From contig NC_065532.1 in the NCBI RefSeq assembly GCF_020184175.1, positions 19,096,001 to 19,160,000 of the forward strand: a stretch of DNA of 64,000 nucleotides, read 5' to 3'. Each line of letters starts with the position of its first letter. Within the stretch, counting starts at the first letter, position 1. Of this stretch, positions 22,610 to 34,700 are shown piece after piece. Source of the stretch: Aphis gossypii. Its lineage: Eukaryota; Arthropoda; Insecta; Hemiptera; Aphididae. A program made the position numbers and the translations under genes. The notes under the pieces are model-generated. The model was not told the DNA's origin, made no database searches, and saw only the letters and a program-made list of their open reading frames with translations.

Positions 22610-25600
22610 AATATGTTAACGTGTCTTATTATTAAAAAAAATATAAATAGCACTTAGTATTCAATAAATTTACATATTTTGTTTGTAGATATTTATCCCA
22701 GTATATTATATATTACACTATAAAAACAATGCATAGTATAAACTTACTGGCCAATTCTAAATATAGGTTTATCAATATAATATTATATTATACAAAAAAA
22801 TGCACATTGTAAAATCAATAGAATTAATATTTTAGTGAAATGTAATAACAATATACTTTAATGATTAAACAAACATTTTTAAATCTGTACCGCTGCAATA
22901 TGAGAGGTATTTTTATGTTATTCTTTGTTTTATAATATTACATTGTGTTTATTTAATGTCGTATAATAAGTTTAACATACAAGTGCAAACATACATGAGT
23001 ATACATTTATAATACAATAGTTTTTTTTTAAAAAAAAACCACAAAAAAAAATAATAAAATATTAATGAATAGATTAATAATTTAAATTAAACATAAATTA
23101 ATGGTTTGCTCATATTGCCGAAGTTTAGTTACACTAAAAAAAATAAAAGGCTTATATAAGTTAAATAATGTATACAGATAGGAGTATTGGGATGTTTTAA
23201 ACTCTCAAGCCTCCAACATAAATAAATACTCAAATTCATTTACACTTATTGTACAAGCATCAAATAGATTGTATGTAACTAAAAAAGTACAAATTATTTA
23301 GAAAGTAGTTTTTCTTACTTTACAAACAATTATAAGAAATATTCGTTATGTTCTCGCTACTATTATTTTTAACTATAATTTGAATACTCATAAAGTCATA
23401 TTCTAGAGATAATATAATGATTCAATTATTCGTTGTTGATTTTTATTAACATTATTTGAATGTGAAATAAAAAATTAGTGTTTTCCTTAAAAAAAAAAAA
23501 AGTATAATTATAACCATAATAATATGGTTGCTTTTTTTTAGAACTGTTTTACGAGTTTAAGTTAAATTAATTTTTTAAATAAACCACCAACATTTCAAAT
23601 AGGCATGTATGGCTCATAAAATATTCTTAATCATAAAATTACCTTTGGTTTAACTTTTATTTTAAATATCCTGTAAAGCAATTTAATAGATCAAACTATT
23701 ATATCATATCAAAAGAAATATTCTACGTATTTCTTTTAGATTGTTTCCTTCCTGTTTATTATTTTTTTTTTTTTTTTATCAAAATTTATCAGTTTATATT
23801 TTTGTTTTATTAAAAATAACAGAAATTCCAATAAAATAAGTTTTTATTTTATTTTATTTTGTTTCTTGTAAGAAATAATCAATTTTTATTATTAATAAAT
23901 TGAATCTTCATTATGAATGATTATAAATTTTCTATTTAAGTAATAGAAGAAAAATGCTAAATAATAAAACAAAAATCAATTAAAAATAAAAGGCTTCTAC
24001 TAAACTTAATTGTATAAAATATGTTAAAAATATAAAATATTGAACGATTTATGATTTAAAAATAAACAAGTAAGTACCTAGCAATCTAGCATCCATTTTT
24101 ACCTAAATAAAATTTGAGTATTTTAATTTTAATAACTTACAATTCTATATTTTGAGTCATAATACATAACATTTATATATGATATTCTTTTCAAGCATCA
24201 ACTTGAGATTGTTTTGAACTCCAAACCACAAACATTTTTCATAAGTGTTTAAAGATACTGTTATTATCAAATTAACAATCTAATTAATCTTGAATTTGTT
24301 GAAAATTACTCTAAAATTAAGTTTAAAAATTTATAAATTTGATTTAAACTAAGTTATCTTTATTGACGCGAACAAAAATGCTTGATGAGTGGCACTTATG
24401 GCTTTTGCCATAGTTCAAACTTCTGTTTTATTGATTATTATTACTTTGATATTATGTTTATTTTTCGAATTTATATTGCTTGAAATTTAGTGTTTTTAAC
24501 ATGTTTATAGGAATATCTGATTTTGAATTGAAAAATAACGATTTTGGTTTTGAATTAATAATGGTTATATTTTTCTCGAAGTACTACATTAGGTGCAGTT
24601 AATATATTATTGATTTAAAATACAATTATTTATATAAAGAATATCGTTAACTATTAGTTGATGCGTAATATAATTTTCAAAAACTAATAAAAAAAAACAT
24701 TATGAAATCAATTTTACAGTAATTTTTTGATTCCCGGTTCAAAATCGTGTTAGTGTCATTATATAAGGCAAATTGTTTTATTAAAACTCTTCAAAACTAT
24801 AAACTAAAAGTATAAATAATATTAAATGCATTTTTTTTAAAGTAAAGGTTCATAGTATAGATTTTAGAAATCATTCATTATGTTTAAAAGTTAATAATAT
24901 AGGAAATTTTGAGTTAGAATGAAGAATGCATGCATCATCATTTGGTATAAACAATTTTTAAACTTATAGTTGTGTGTCGTTTAGTTATGTCTGATATAAT
25001 ATTTATATTTACATGCTCACATGTAGTTATTGTAAAATACGTTTATTTGTCTTGTAAGAAACTTTTGTTGATGAACATTTGCTTGTTTTTCGTCTATTTT
25101 TATAATTTACTTTCTTATTTTTTTTTTTTGCTAAAGGAAAATGAAATTAATATGAATAAATAATATTCATAGTATTTATAATATTGCAGTATACTTTTCA
25201 TCCGTTGTCTTGATTGTTAAATACTAAGTATCTATTCATATTTTTATTTAAACACATTATTTAATTTTAATTTTGAGGCACAAGAAAACGAGGCAGTGTG
25301 GTTTGTCTTGGATTGTTAAGATATTTTTACTCAGTTTATCAAACTTTTTATTAATTGGATTCCTTACTAACTATGACTGAATGTATAAATGTGATGTTAT
25401 TAGATAAAACCAAAACAAAAGTAAAAAGTGTTATGTTACACTAAAATAAAAAGACTGATTGTAGAATTTTAAAATCCGCATTAATACGTAGAAACGATAG
25501 GTACCTAAATTATAATATAATATTTTTAAATACCTATAATAATATAACAAATAAAAAATTGATTTCACTCAAATTTTAATTTTAGGGTCTTTGTCATATT

Positions 25601-28075
25601 AGAAAATCTTTTAAATGTCTGCTGTAGTTCTGAGCTTCAACCCCTTTCTCAAATATCAAATACTATTTTCGCCTATGTTGATATTTTAAATTATAATCAT
25701 TTTCATATCCCCATTTCATTTCAGTGTGAGTGTAGGATAGAGAAAATTATGATTTTTAGTTTTTCCACGATAACATAAAACATATTTTAATTATTTATTT
25801 TATCATTAAAATAAATTATTATTTATGTTGTCTTGCATTGATTTTTTGTAAAATTGAAGATCTGTATTAAATATGATGTACAATTGGATTTAAACATTAA
25901 GTTACCCATCTTAATAAAACATTGCGATGCGATATTTAACTAGTGTTGTTTCAGTATAGCATTAATCTATAGCATAATACATAATATAATATAATCTGTC
26001 AGTTTTTTTTAATTTTTAAAAATATTTATTAGACATTAAGTTTATCGTGTACTATAAAATACAATGTTTTGAAATTTAATAATTATGCGTTTTAATTTTT
26101 AAGTGTGGTATTTAATTGTTCTCATAAAAGTTTAAATGATGTAATTATTATCCTTTAAAATACGTATACCTATATAATGTTATGTTTTATTTTAAGCAAA
26201 TGTCAGTAATATTAATGTATATAAGCTTATACGAAAGTTAATGTGTTGTAATTATAAGGGAGTGTTGAGTTTTCATATATCAAAAAAAAAAAAAATAATA
26301 ATAATAAAATAAATAAATATTTTATGTATGTATTATTTTGTCTAATTAGAACAAAAATCTATTATATTTTTATAATAAACAATACTAGTATACTTATTTG
26401 TGTATTATTATTTTGTAATTGTTTATATACTATCTACGTATTTTTATTTTGTGAATTAATATTAAATCGTTATAAATTTTTATTTAATTTTAATTATTAT
26501 AAGTTATTTACAAACTTAATATAAATTAGAAGCTATTTTATGCCTTGTAAAATATTTTTATATTAGTCCTGTGAACAAATTCCAATATTACGAAAACATA
26601 AAACTCTAATTATTACACAGATCCGGTTTTTTTTGTAGAGTACAGTTAATAAATGGTTGCGATAATAATATTGAATATTTTGATGAATATCTTATTATGT
26701 ATTTAGAAAACAAATATATTTTGTAAAATCAGTATATAATTTAGCAATAAGTTAATGAAAAACTTTCAATAGCTTATTTGAAGTGGAAAAATTGTTTTTG
26801 TGTCTTTGATTCAAAAGCAGGCCACTCATTAAAGGACTCAGACAATTAAATATATTACATTTTTGGAATTATTGTCATCGATGAAATAAAAATAATAAAA
26901 TAAATAACTATTATTTAGGTACAAAAGAAAAGAAAATGCCAAAAACAATTAGATTTTTAGCGTACACCCCATTATTCATTCATCAAATTCACCAGAGGAC
27001 AAGATAAATATTTATTATAAAAAATAAATCAGAAGAATACATTTGGTTAATATGAGATCAACAGCTTATTGTTTTTATGGATCAGAAAAAAATGAGAAAA
27101 ACTTTAGAAACTCAAAAACGTTTTATAGTAAACCGTATATACAGTATACCAGCTGCCATATATGCATACGTCATCATATACTTCATAGTGTTTCATCGCG
27201 ACAACTGACTAAATCCGTATTTATATTATACGGTACCTACTCAGCTATTCAGTGACGAAATTACATTAAAGAGAAAATGTATTCATCTGACCCTAAAAGC
27301 TTAAAGATTTTATTTCTAGAAAGAATAATAACGCTTATAGCGGCAATGTTGAAAAAATTTAACTATAACTAAAACTATATAATAATTTTATTGTCACACA
27401 AAATGATAATATACTTTTCTAGTTGAATTTTATCATTGGTTGGCTATGAGCATAAGTTATAAGATTAAACAGAGAAAAATGTACGGACACATTAAAATGT
27501 ATAAATAAAAATTAACATTGTCTACTATTTTAATATTGACATTGTACACACTTTTGGCATCGTTAATAATATAAATGATTAAGATCATTTAATCCTGTTA
27601 TAATTGTATATAAATTTAGTCAAATTATGTTAGTACAAATGTATAACTATTAAATAATAATTAATTTTAACTTAATCCATAAGGTTCTCGCACTAAATGT
27701 AGGAGATAATACCAGAATGATTATGATAATTATACCTAACGCAAGAAGTCGGAACAACCCGAGAAGTATTTACTGTTGTGACAATACAGGGATGAACAAT
27801 TCTATATACTTGACAATAATTAATATGGTTTATTGCCATAACTATGTAGGTACCTACTAGATATCAGTTTTGTGTTTGTCGATTACTTTCAAGAATATGA
27901 TGTCATACTTAACCAAATCTTCGAGGGAAATAAAGTTGACGAAAGTGTAAAAATTGTGATTTTTACAATACATTTAATGAAATTAATTTTTGTAAACTAC
28001 AGTTATACATGTTAGACTTTAAAAGGTATACGTTGATAATATTTATAGTCATATAATATATATTATATATATGTA
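22610..28075. other. Extremely AT-rich desert
   Basis: The most AT-rich part of the window, with homopolymers (for example T16 at 23762-23777) and two TAGGTACCTA palindromes (25498-25507, 27847-27856). No element ends, RNA gene or exon-like island was found in 5.4 kb on either strand. Confidence 0.55.
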
Positions 28076-28079
28076 CTAA

Positions 28080-28191
28080 TATTATCCTTAAGTATACTTA
28101 AGAATTCTAAAAATCAAAATTTGAATAAATTCACTATATTAAATTGAAAAAAAAAATAGGGCTTAGTATACATATTTGGTGGATCATCCTG
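28080..28191 (-). mobile_element. Family A MITE, terminal fragment
   Basis: Read on the minus strand it begins CAGGATGATCCACC next to TA (28192-28193), followed by AAATATG and, further in, ATTCAAATTTTGATTTTTAG. This matches the right TIR of the 54821-55446 copy. The other half is missing. It is separated by about 370 bp from an oppositely oriented family A end at 28566. Confidence 0.55.
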
Positions 28192-28310
28192 TATTCCTGT
28201 ATATAATTTAATAGCTCTACAGAAAGGTTTTACCGCCATGTATATCTATAATATCTTATATTATACGCGTCATGTACAATAGCTGATATACCTATATCAT
28301 ATATAGCTCT

Positions 28311-28709
28311 ATGTACGCGTATGAGCGAATGGTATTTACTTTATGCAGCATAATGTGGTTGTCGTGTGACTCTATGGATAAAGCCAAAAGGAGAGGGGTT
28401 GGTAAAAAGAGGGTTTCAGAGTATAATAATGTACAGTACGATGATGTGTACATGTCAAGGTGCGGGAACCCTTGCGAGGTTCGCGGGATAACCGTTCCGA
28501 TAGCTTTTACCCATACGGTTTATTCAATATACAATATAATACCGCCGCCACCTGCATCATGTATACAGAGTGATTCACCTAGTAAGCTCATTCCCTTTTT
28601 GTTTAATACAGAAATTCAAAATCTGATTTTTTTTTTTTATAATTTTATGTATACTTTAAGATCTTATTTTAAAATTCTTGAAATTTTTCATAATTTTTAT
28701 ACTACTTAA
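28311..28709 (+). other. 132-codon open frame, probably chance
   Basis: The longest open frame in the window. Its first third lies in a GC-richer patch, but its second half (from about 28566) simply reads through the family A transposon end, which is non-coding elsewhere. There is no domain and no splice support. I reject it as a gene. Confidence 0.08.
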
Positions 28710-28770
28710 GAAGTGTCCTATAGAGATCAAAACTCTTATTTTATTTTTCAAACATAGTAATATTCAGGGT
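28566..28770 (+). mobile_element. Family A MITE, left half
   Basis: After TA (28564-28565) it starts CAGAGTGATTCACC, then TAAGCTCATTCCCTTTTTG, AAATTCAAAATCTGATTTT and, further in, GTCCTATAGAGATCAAAACT. This order corresponds to the TIR of the 54821 copy. The right half is absent or diverged. Confidence 0.6.
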
Positions 28771-28970
28771 GTAGGTCAGCCTACATCCTAATATTGTTAT
28801 TATAATTGTATTATTGGTATTACTGGTCAGTCATTCTGTCGATAATTATTAATGTATATTGACACAAACGATCACGAACTCAATAATTGTACTTGAAACT
28901 AATTGTTAAATAAATCTAAATTGTTAATTATTAAAATGTGTCGTATAAATTTCAAATTGTGACTTATTTT

Positions 28971-28987
28971 AAAAAAAAAAAAAAAAA
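28971..28987 (+). repeat. A17 homopolymer
   Basis: Seventeen consecutive A residues at the inner edge of the hAT-like end at 28988-29055. It could be the tail side of that relic. Confidence 0.85.
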
Positions 28988-29055
28988 CTAATTACATAAT
29001 TTTGTAACTGTCCCGACAACATTGGTGGTGGACGTACGGACATTGCTTCGCCACT
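28988..29055 (-). mobile_element. hAT-like element, one end only
   Basis: Read on the minus strand it begins CAGTGGCGAAGCAATGTCCG, a typical hAT terminus, and runs through GTCGGGACAGTTAC to the A tract. No partner end was found upstream within several hundred bases. Confidence 0.5.
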
Positions 29056-29279
29056 GCTATAGAAATAACTTAATCGTTCGAATTTGTAATTAAATGCAAC
29101 AATATTTCTGAAAAAAAAATATTCACTAAACAATTTTCAGTAAAAGAGCATGATTATCGTTTATCAAACAAAAGTTTGTAAGGCCTCTCTTTAAGTAGTA
29201 TTAAATATTCTCAAATCAGAATTGTAATAAATAATTCATTATTATTGGGGGAAAAAATGGGGGTGACCGTGCCTGATGA

Positions 29280-29860
29280 ATTGCCTTTTTTATATTATAA
29301 TATTATAATAATGTTTCAAACGCATTTCTTGCACAGCTTCGTGATTACAATCGCTGTGTGTAACGCGCCGTTATTATAATATACACACGTCATTATAATA
29401 TGGTATACGATGTAAATATTATTATATTATATTATCGTAATAGTCTTGTACGCGTTGTTGGGGCCTGTATAAAATATGTTTACCGTGGTCCGCTACGCGT
29501 TTTCTGAATAATATAACATGGGTATTGGGTATAAAACTATAATCTGTGTATACGGAACGATCGGAAACACGTGGTCTTGTATATTAATCATTATCATTTG
29601 TAAACTGTGATACTATTATTACACGGCGCAGTAAAACACATTGTATGTTGCAACGGCTATTATTTTACGCAAAATTATAAAGATATCGGTGTTATATAAT
29701 ATGAAAAATTACCATTGTCGACCGGCGATCGGTCGTAAAGACAACGCCGCCGGGATGGACGACTACTAGTTGCATCTTGCGGTAAAAGTGTTTTCCGAAC
29801 TGCTAATCGAGATTTTTCGGGAACATGTAGCGGTTGAGGCCAGGTTGTTTTTACGTGCTA
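29280..29860. other. GC-richer block, possible promoter, exon or enhancer
   Basis: Contains many CpG-bearing words: GTAACGCGCC, CGCGTTGTTGGGGCC, CACGTG (29568-29573), GACCGGCGATCGGTC, and CAACGCCGCCGGGATGG near 29743. TTGCGGTAAAAGTG near 29775-29788 could be a donor. No frame is credible throughout. One of the two largest non-repetitive GC-richer blocks in the window (with 6080-6740). Confidence 0.25.
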
Positions 29861-31195
29861 TGCATTTTTGGTCAAGTTTTCATGAGTTTATACTTATAAT
29901 TCCATAATATTCTAAACCTCTCTTCATAATGTTCATTTACTAGACTTATTAGGATTATTTAAAGCATCGCGTTACTATACAAAAATGTTGTGTAATTTTT
30001 ATTTAAATTATTATTTTTTTTTTTAATGTCGGTCGTGTTTTTTAAAAATATTTTCATATTTTTTATATGTGTCGCATATTTTTAACGGAATCCTAACCGA
30101 AAGTATAAACGGACTTTTGTTGGCTAGTATTAGATTATAGGTATCTATTATTACTTATACTAGGTCGTGGGTATTAAGACTTCCCAACATGCACAAAGAC
30201 CTTTATTGATTTATTTGTAATACCGATGGTAGTTATTTTTAAACCTTTAACTTTCGTCAAGTGTGTTTATAATATTTATAATACATAATATATTTTAGAT
30301 GATAAATGGAATTTATTTCTCGTAGAAAAAATGTTCCCAACACTTTCGACTTTTAAAGTTTTTAATAAAAAATAACTCGATCTATATTGTACTTTTGCGG
30401 GTCAATAATAGAAATTTGTCATTGCTTTTTAAAATAACTGATAAAAATGTTTATATTGTTTTTCCAATATCCATTACTATTATTTGTTATTTTGTTTGGT
30501 GCTCTGGTAGTCGACAGTTAAGTTATTTGACAAAACTATTTTTCATTCAACGATTTACCTACTATTGAATTCAAATATACAACCATTACAAGCGACCTAT
30601 AATCAATGAGACGATTTACGAAACATAGCTTACACTATAGGAAATTAGTTACCTATTTTATGCCTTTATTTTAAATAAATTAAATTATTAGAATCTAAGA
30701 TGATGTCAGTTAAGTCGTACTGAATGTATAAAACACAATCAATGTAAATGCGTGTATCTTAATTTAAATTAAAAAAAAAAAATGTTCGTTTTACATATCT
30801 GATATAAACTTCAACGTTTTATTATAAAATATCAACTACTCTACTCGTATATATTATTATATTCCCTTTAGACCTATTCGTAAAATCCGTTGTTCCAGAC
30901 TCTGGGGTCCTCTTCGGAACGGATGTATTAACACCATTATAAAAAAATATGCATTATAAAGAATAGCAGACTATATACTCTATACAATTTGTATCAATCG
31001 CGGTAGAGATGGATGGAATTCTTGAAATGCGAAATAAGCACGTCTTCGATTAAGGGTTTTTTTTAAAAAAAAATTTTTTTAATTTAAAATGTGTACCTAT
31101 AGGCTATAAACGTATATTTTAAAAATTACTTTTTTTCTAAGAATACGTTGAATACTTGAATACTATCGAGTACAAGCTAAAACTTTGAAATATGC
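29861..31195. other. AT-rich non-coding stretch
   Basis: No transposon ends or RNA genes. CCAGACTCTGG (30896-30906) is a small palindrome. Confidence 0.5.
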
Positions 31196-31251
31196 AAACA
31201 ACTAAGTAAAATACAGTTTTAACCGAACAGCAGATTCTACGTTATATATTA

Positions 31252-31268
31252 ATGCTAGCTGCTAGCAT
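31252..31268. repeat. Perfect 8-bp inverted repeat, 1-nt spacer
   Basis: ATGCTAGC, T, GCTAGCAT. The GC content of the arms makes chance less likely than for AT palindromes. Confidence 0.8.
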
Positions 31269-31733
31269 CGACTACGACTCAGTAAGATTGATATTTTTCA
31301 ACAATTCCACGAACTCGCGATTCACAGACTAATTAGGCGTATATAACAAAAGCGTGTATAACGGTTCGCTCCCTTATACAATGGTATTTTATTTGATCGT
31401 ATAATAAACACACGTACTTCAGAATAACCGAAGACACATTGAAGGAAATATGCAAGAAGAATAATTTATATCGCACTTCACATATTCTGAACGATGTATT
31501 ATTGTTCCCGCGTTTCAAAGGTATACGACTGTTGTACGATGTTGTTACAACAGCTGCAATATAATATAGTGCGGTACGAATTCACTTTCCTATTATAGAT
31601 CTTTTGAAATGTGTTTGGTTTAGAACACTACTGCAGATATGGGACGGGGGAAACTTCAAACCATTTGTTTGCTGGTTTTTAAAGTCACGACCTAAACGAT
31701 TACTATATTATATCGATATACTTTTTGTTATAG

Positions 31734-31800
31734 ATCGCAACAGTGCATGTGTATTGGACGCGAAGAGCAGTAGCAGTGTTCGTCTGCCCATATCATACAG
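31734..31800 (+). other. Candidate internal exon, plus strand, 67 bp
   Basis: A T-rich acceptor (ATATACTTTTTGTTATAG) sits directly before 31734 and a CAG/GTACGTG donor directly after 31800. The enclosed 67 bases are close to 50% GC, far above the flanks, and two of three frames are open (one includes ACVLDAKSSSSVRLPISY). Sharp GC change exactly at plausible splice borders is what a small exon looks like. There is no recognised homology and no partner exon in the window. It could be an untranslated or alternatively spliced exon, or chance. Confidence 0.28.
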
Positions 31801-31840
31801 GTACGTGTACAGAAAAGATATTCGTAAGGGTGTAGATTAA

Positions 31841-32830
31841 AAATGAAAAAAAATTTCAAATTAATCTTACATATTTAAAAATAATATATAGGTACCTATA
31901 TATTTGTTGAAACTATTTACGAGGAGAGGGGAGGGTTAAAATTTCAATAGGTTCAATAGGTCTATACTGTTTTTTCTAATTATGGTTCAGATAATTTTTT
32001 GAGATTGTACAAATATAATTTTAATATTAGTTAAAAAATATTAATAATAGTAGAGAGTAGTGCAATAACCGTGTATACTACAACGCAACACAACATTACA
32101 AATAATAAAACTCGTTTGAAGATAACGTGTCAAGTAATTTTACTTTTCAATGTGTACCACTGTACCTATACTCAATTTCGTCAAACAATGCTCAAATCTT
32201 AGCTTCTAACTCGCGCTTATTAAATAAAAATTTGACTATATATTTTTATTTTTTTTGAACTGCTTTAAGTCGCACTTATTAGAAGTCTTGTTTTAATTGT
32301 TTAAGTCTTAGATAATATTAAAAATGTTTGATATTTTTATCTAGATATAAAATAGTTCATAGATTTTCTTTCCGTAATTTCAAATAATTTCATCAATATT
32401 TTATTGGAATGAATACGCTTTTATGAAAATATCATTACTATATTTGTAATGTTTTTAAACTTCTTTAAAAAAAATATATATTAGGAACTTTCTATTAAAC
32501 TTTTTGACGAAAAACAAATATTGTAATAATTTATAAATTGAAAAAAAAAATAAAATAAGACAAACATTTTTAATTTATATAAATAACTGAAAAGAGCCAA
32601 ATTATTTTAAGAGCAATAATTGAATTAAGGGCTTAAAAATTGTATACACGTGCAGCAGTATATTAATCACTTTACTCAGAATTTAAAATATGAAAACTGA
32701 ATCTTTGAAAGATTTTAGTTGTCCACCTCTGGTATAAAATATTATACAAATATAACATTATCAATCTTGATTGCTACACTACTAAAATGTCATTATTCAT
32801 CATATTAAATAATTGATATTTCAAGTGTGA
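31841..32830. other. AT-rich non-coding stretch
   Basis: Contains TAGGTACCTA at 31889-31898 and a short direct repeat (CAATAGGTTCAATAGGTC, about 31946-31963). No genes or elements. Confidence 0.5.
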
Positions 32831-32837
32831 TCTAAAG

Positions 32838-32897
32838 TTTTCGCACGTATTAGTGGAATCTGACAACTAATCCACGACAGCGTTAACGCTGCGAAAA
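32838..32897. repeat. Nested inverted repeats around CAGCGTTAACGCTG
   Basis: An outer pair, TTTTCGCA (32838-32845) and TGCGAAAA (32890-32897), is exact. Inside lie ATTAGT/ACTAAT arms and, at 32878-32891, the perfect 14-bp palindrome CAGCGTTAACGCTG, whose last two bases are shared with the outer arm. Three inverted repeats in 60 bp, with CpG-containing arms, look like an organised site. I cannot say whether it is a protein-binding array or a fold-back relic. Confidence 0.7.
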
Positions 32898-32899
32898 TT

Positions 32900-33850
32900 C
32901 TAAATATTATGTGGTAAATTATATTATAGGGTATACAATTATATTTCAAAAAGTAATATGCATAATGAATACAGATTTAAAATTATTTTATATGTACATT
33001 TTGCCTTTCGTGTATTTCTATTAACAACAGAAAATAAACAGATATTATTTTAATGAATATATGGCTTTAGAAAAATCTTAAATAGGAATATTATGCTCAT
33101 TGTACGAACCAGTAATTTACAATAGTCGTTCATTCATGGCTGTTTTTACGATTACAACAATGGAATTTTTCATTAAAAAGAAAAAAAATACTAAGAAATT
33201 AAGATGTACAACATGGTACATAGAGTGTGATGATGCTATTAAAATATTTCTGATCCTAGATCCTTAACGGTAAATTGTACACTAAAACGTTGTGTTAATG
33301 CAATACTTTAATTTTAAATTGTTCAAGTACCATAATGGTACTTCCATATTATATTCAGTTTATTAAAAGTTATATTATAAATACAATTAAAAATGTAATA
33401 TTCTATGTTGAATCAGTAATAAAATCAATAAATAAATAGGTAACTTAGGTATCCTTCAAATTAAAATATTATATAAGTGTTTTAAAATTCTATTTCGATG
33501 CCCATGGTCTCGAGTTTAATTTGAATAAAATTAACGAACGCGCTCGCAAATTAAATAACAAATAATAGTGATTTAAAATTCTGCGTATTTAAACTCTATT
33601 ATAAATTATAATATACAATACGTGTGGGACGAAAAACAACAGTACCTAAATAGTAGCTATAAAAAAAGAAATAATAATGAAACATATTTTAAATATTTAA
33701 TGATGAAGGAAAATTTGTTTACAAATGATGATTTATTATCGGTGGTCGGTTAATTTATTTATTTTTAAATTTATATCGTAATTTCACTTGCAAGCCTATA
33801 CCTACATTTTGAACTGAAATCTTAAGTATTCTACGTTAAAATATTCGATG
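32900..33850. other. AT-rich non-coding stretch
   Basis: Nothing recognised on either strand. Confidence 0.5.
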
Positions 33851-33858
33851 AGATTCTA

Positions 33859-34047
33859 ATGCAAAGTTCCCGTGAGAGTTTCAACAAAGTTTGCGCCAAA
33901 GTTCACGGTAATGTTTCGAATACTAACCATTTACTAGAGGATTTACGTGGTCCATTCAAGAAGAACAAAGGAATTAATTCTGCTACTTGTGTACCATGGT
34001 TTACTATACACGTCAATTCAATTTCTAGTATAGGCAGGTGGTGGTAG
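33859..34047 (+). CDS. Small ATG-initiated open frame, 62 codons, hypothetical
   Basis: This frame starts with ATG and reads a balanced composition without homopolymers (for example ESFNKVCAKVHGNVSNTNHL and VPWFTIHVNSISSIGRWW at the end). That differs from the Ile/Phe/Tyr-rich noise typical of the window. There is no signal peptide, transmembrane segment or domain I can name. The start context (TCTAATGC) is weak. GT dinucleotides inside and after it (GCAGGTGGTGG) could be donors, so it might be part of an exon. The length is within chance expectation, so confidence is low. Confidence 0.22.
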   Translation: MQSSRESFNKVCAKVHGNVSNTNHLLEDLRGPFKKNKGINSATCVPWFTIHVNSISSIGRWW

Positions 34048-34430
34048 GTATACGCGTGGTGGGTGTAAACCTCGTCTGGTTAATTGGATATAGAATTTTT
34101 ATTTATGAGCATCATGCAGTTGATCGCATATAGTATTTTTGTTTTACCAATATTTTATATTGTAAATATGTCTTAAGTAACATAATATTTCTGGGTTGTA
34201 CAAAATATAACTAAACATTTAACGAATCAATAGTGGACCAATAGTGGCTCCTTAAACATGATTTATTAGTAGCTGATGATTGATCCATTAGATTAATATT
34301 TATTTATTTTTTTATTATTTTTTTCATGCAATCTAGCAATTATTCTTGTATTATATTGTATAATATTATTTTCATCTAAACATTATTATTATTATTTTAT
34401 CTCGATTAACTTAATATTTAGCGATTTAAT
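34048..34430. other. AT-rich non-coding stretch
   Basis: Nothing recognised. Confidence 0.5.
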
Positions 34431-34700
34431 ATTTAACTCGGACGGCTACTAAGCATTCGGCGAAATCTCACAGTTGTATATTCACCGGGCAAACGCTTTC
34501 GATTAATTTAAATAATATGATAATTAATCGGATTAATTATCTGGCAGTCAGTCTGCGACGAATGAATTTTGTTATCGGTTCGTGCTTCGACTAACTATAT
34601 AAGATGCTATAAGGTATACGACGATAATAACCGACTTATCTGCTTTTTCAACGTTTACTATGATGGCTTACCGTATTATTATTAATTTCCTCAATTGCTT
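34431..34700. promoter_or_regulatory. Candidate enhancer with clustered TAAT sites
   Basis: A GC-richer block with CpG words (CGGACGG, TTCGGCG, ACCGGGC) and several TAAT/ATTA homeodomain cores. These include GATTAATTTAAATAAT just upstream of the perfect inverted repeat at 34519-34541. Homeodomain-type TAATTA and GGATTA cores in a symmetric array within a non-repetitive island would suit a developmental cis-regulatory element. This is inference from motif shape; AT-rich DNA produces TAAT often. Confidence 0.25.
34519..34541. repeat. Perfect 23-bp inverted repeat of homeodomain-type sites
   Basis: GATAATTAATC, G, GATTAATTATC: the two 11-bp arms are exact reverse complements with one central base. 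Each arm carries TAATTA, and the centre reads TAATCGGATTA, which includes GGATTA, a Bicoid/Orthodenticle-type core. An even palindrome of such sites could bind a homeodomain dimer. Confidence 0.85.

Noticed and set aside
24724..24742. CCCGGTTCAAAATCG as a tRNA or tRNA-SINE B box
   Set aside because: No A box at the right distance upstream and no acceptor stem. A similar GGGTTCAAATTG at about 43979 fails for the same reason.
22610..28075. CRISPR-like or satellite periodicity in the AT-rich desert
   Set aside because: No repeated unit with regular spacing was found. The apparent repeats are homopolymers and AT words.
28311..28709. 132-codon plus-strand open frame
   Set aside because: Its second half reads through a family A transposon end, it has no motif, and the length is expected by chance at this base composition.
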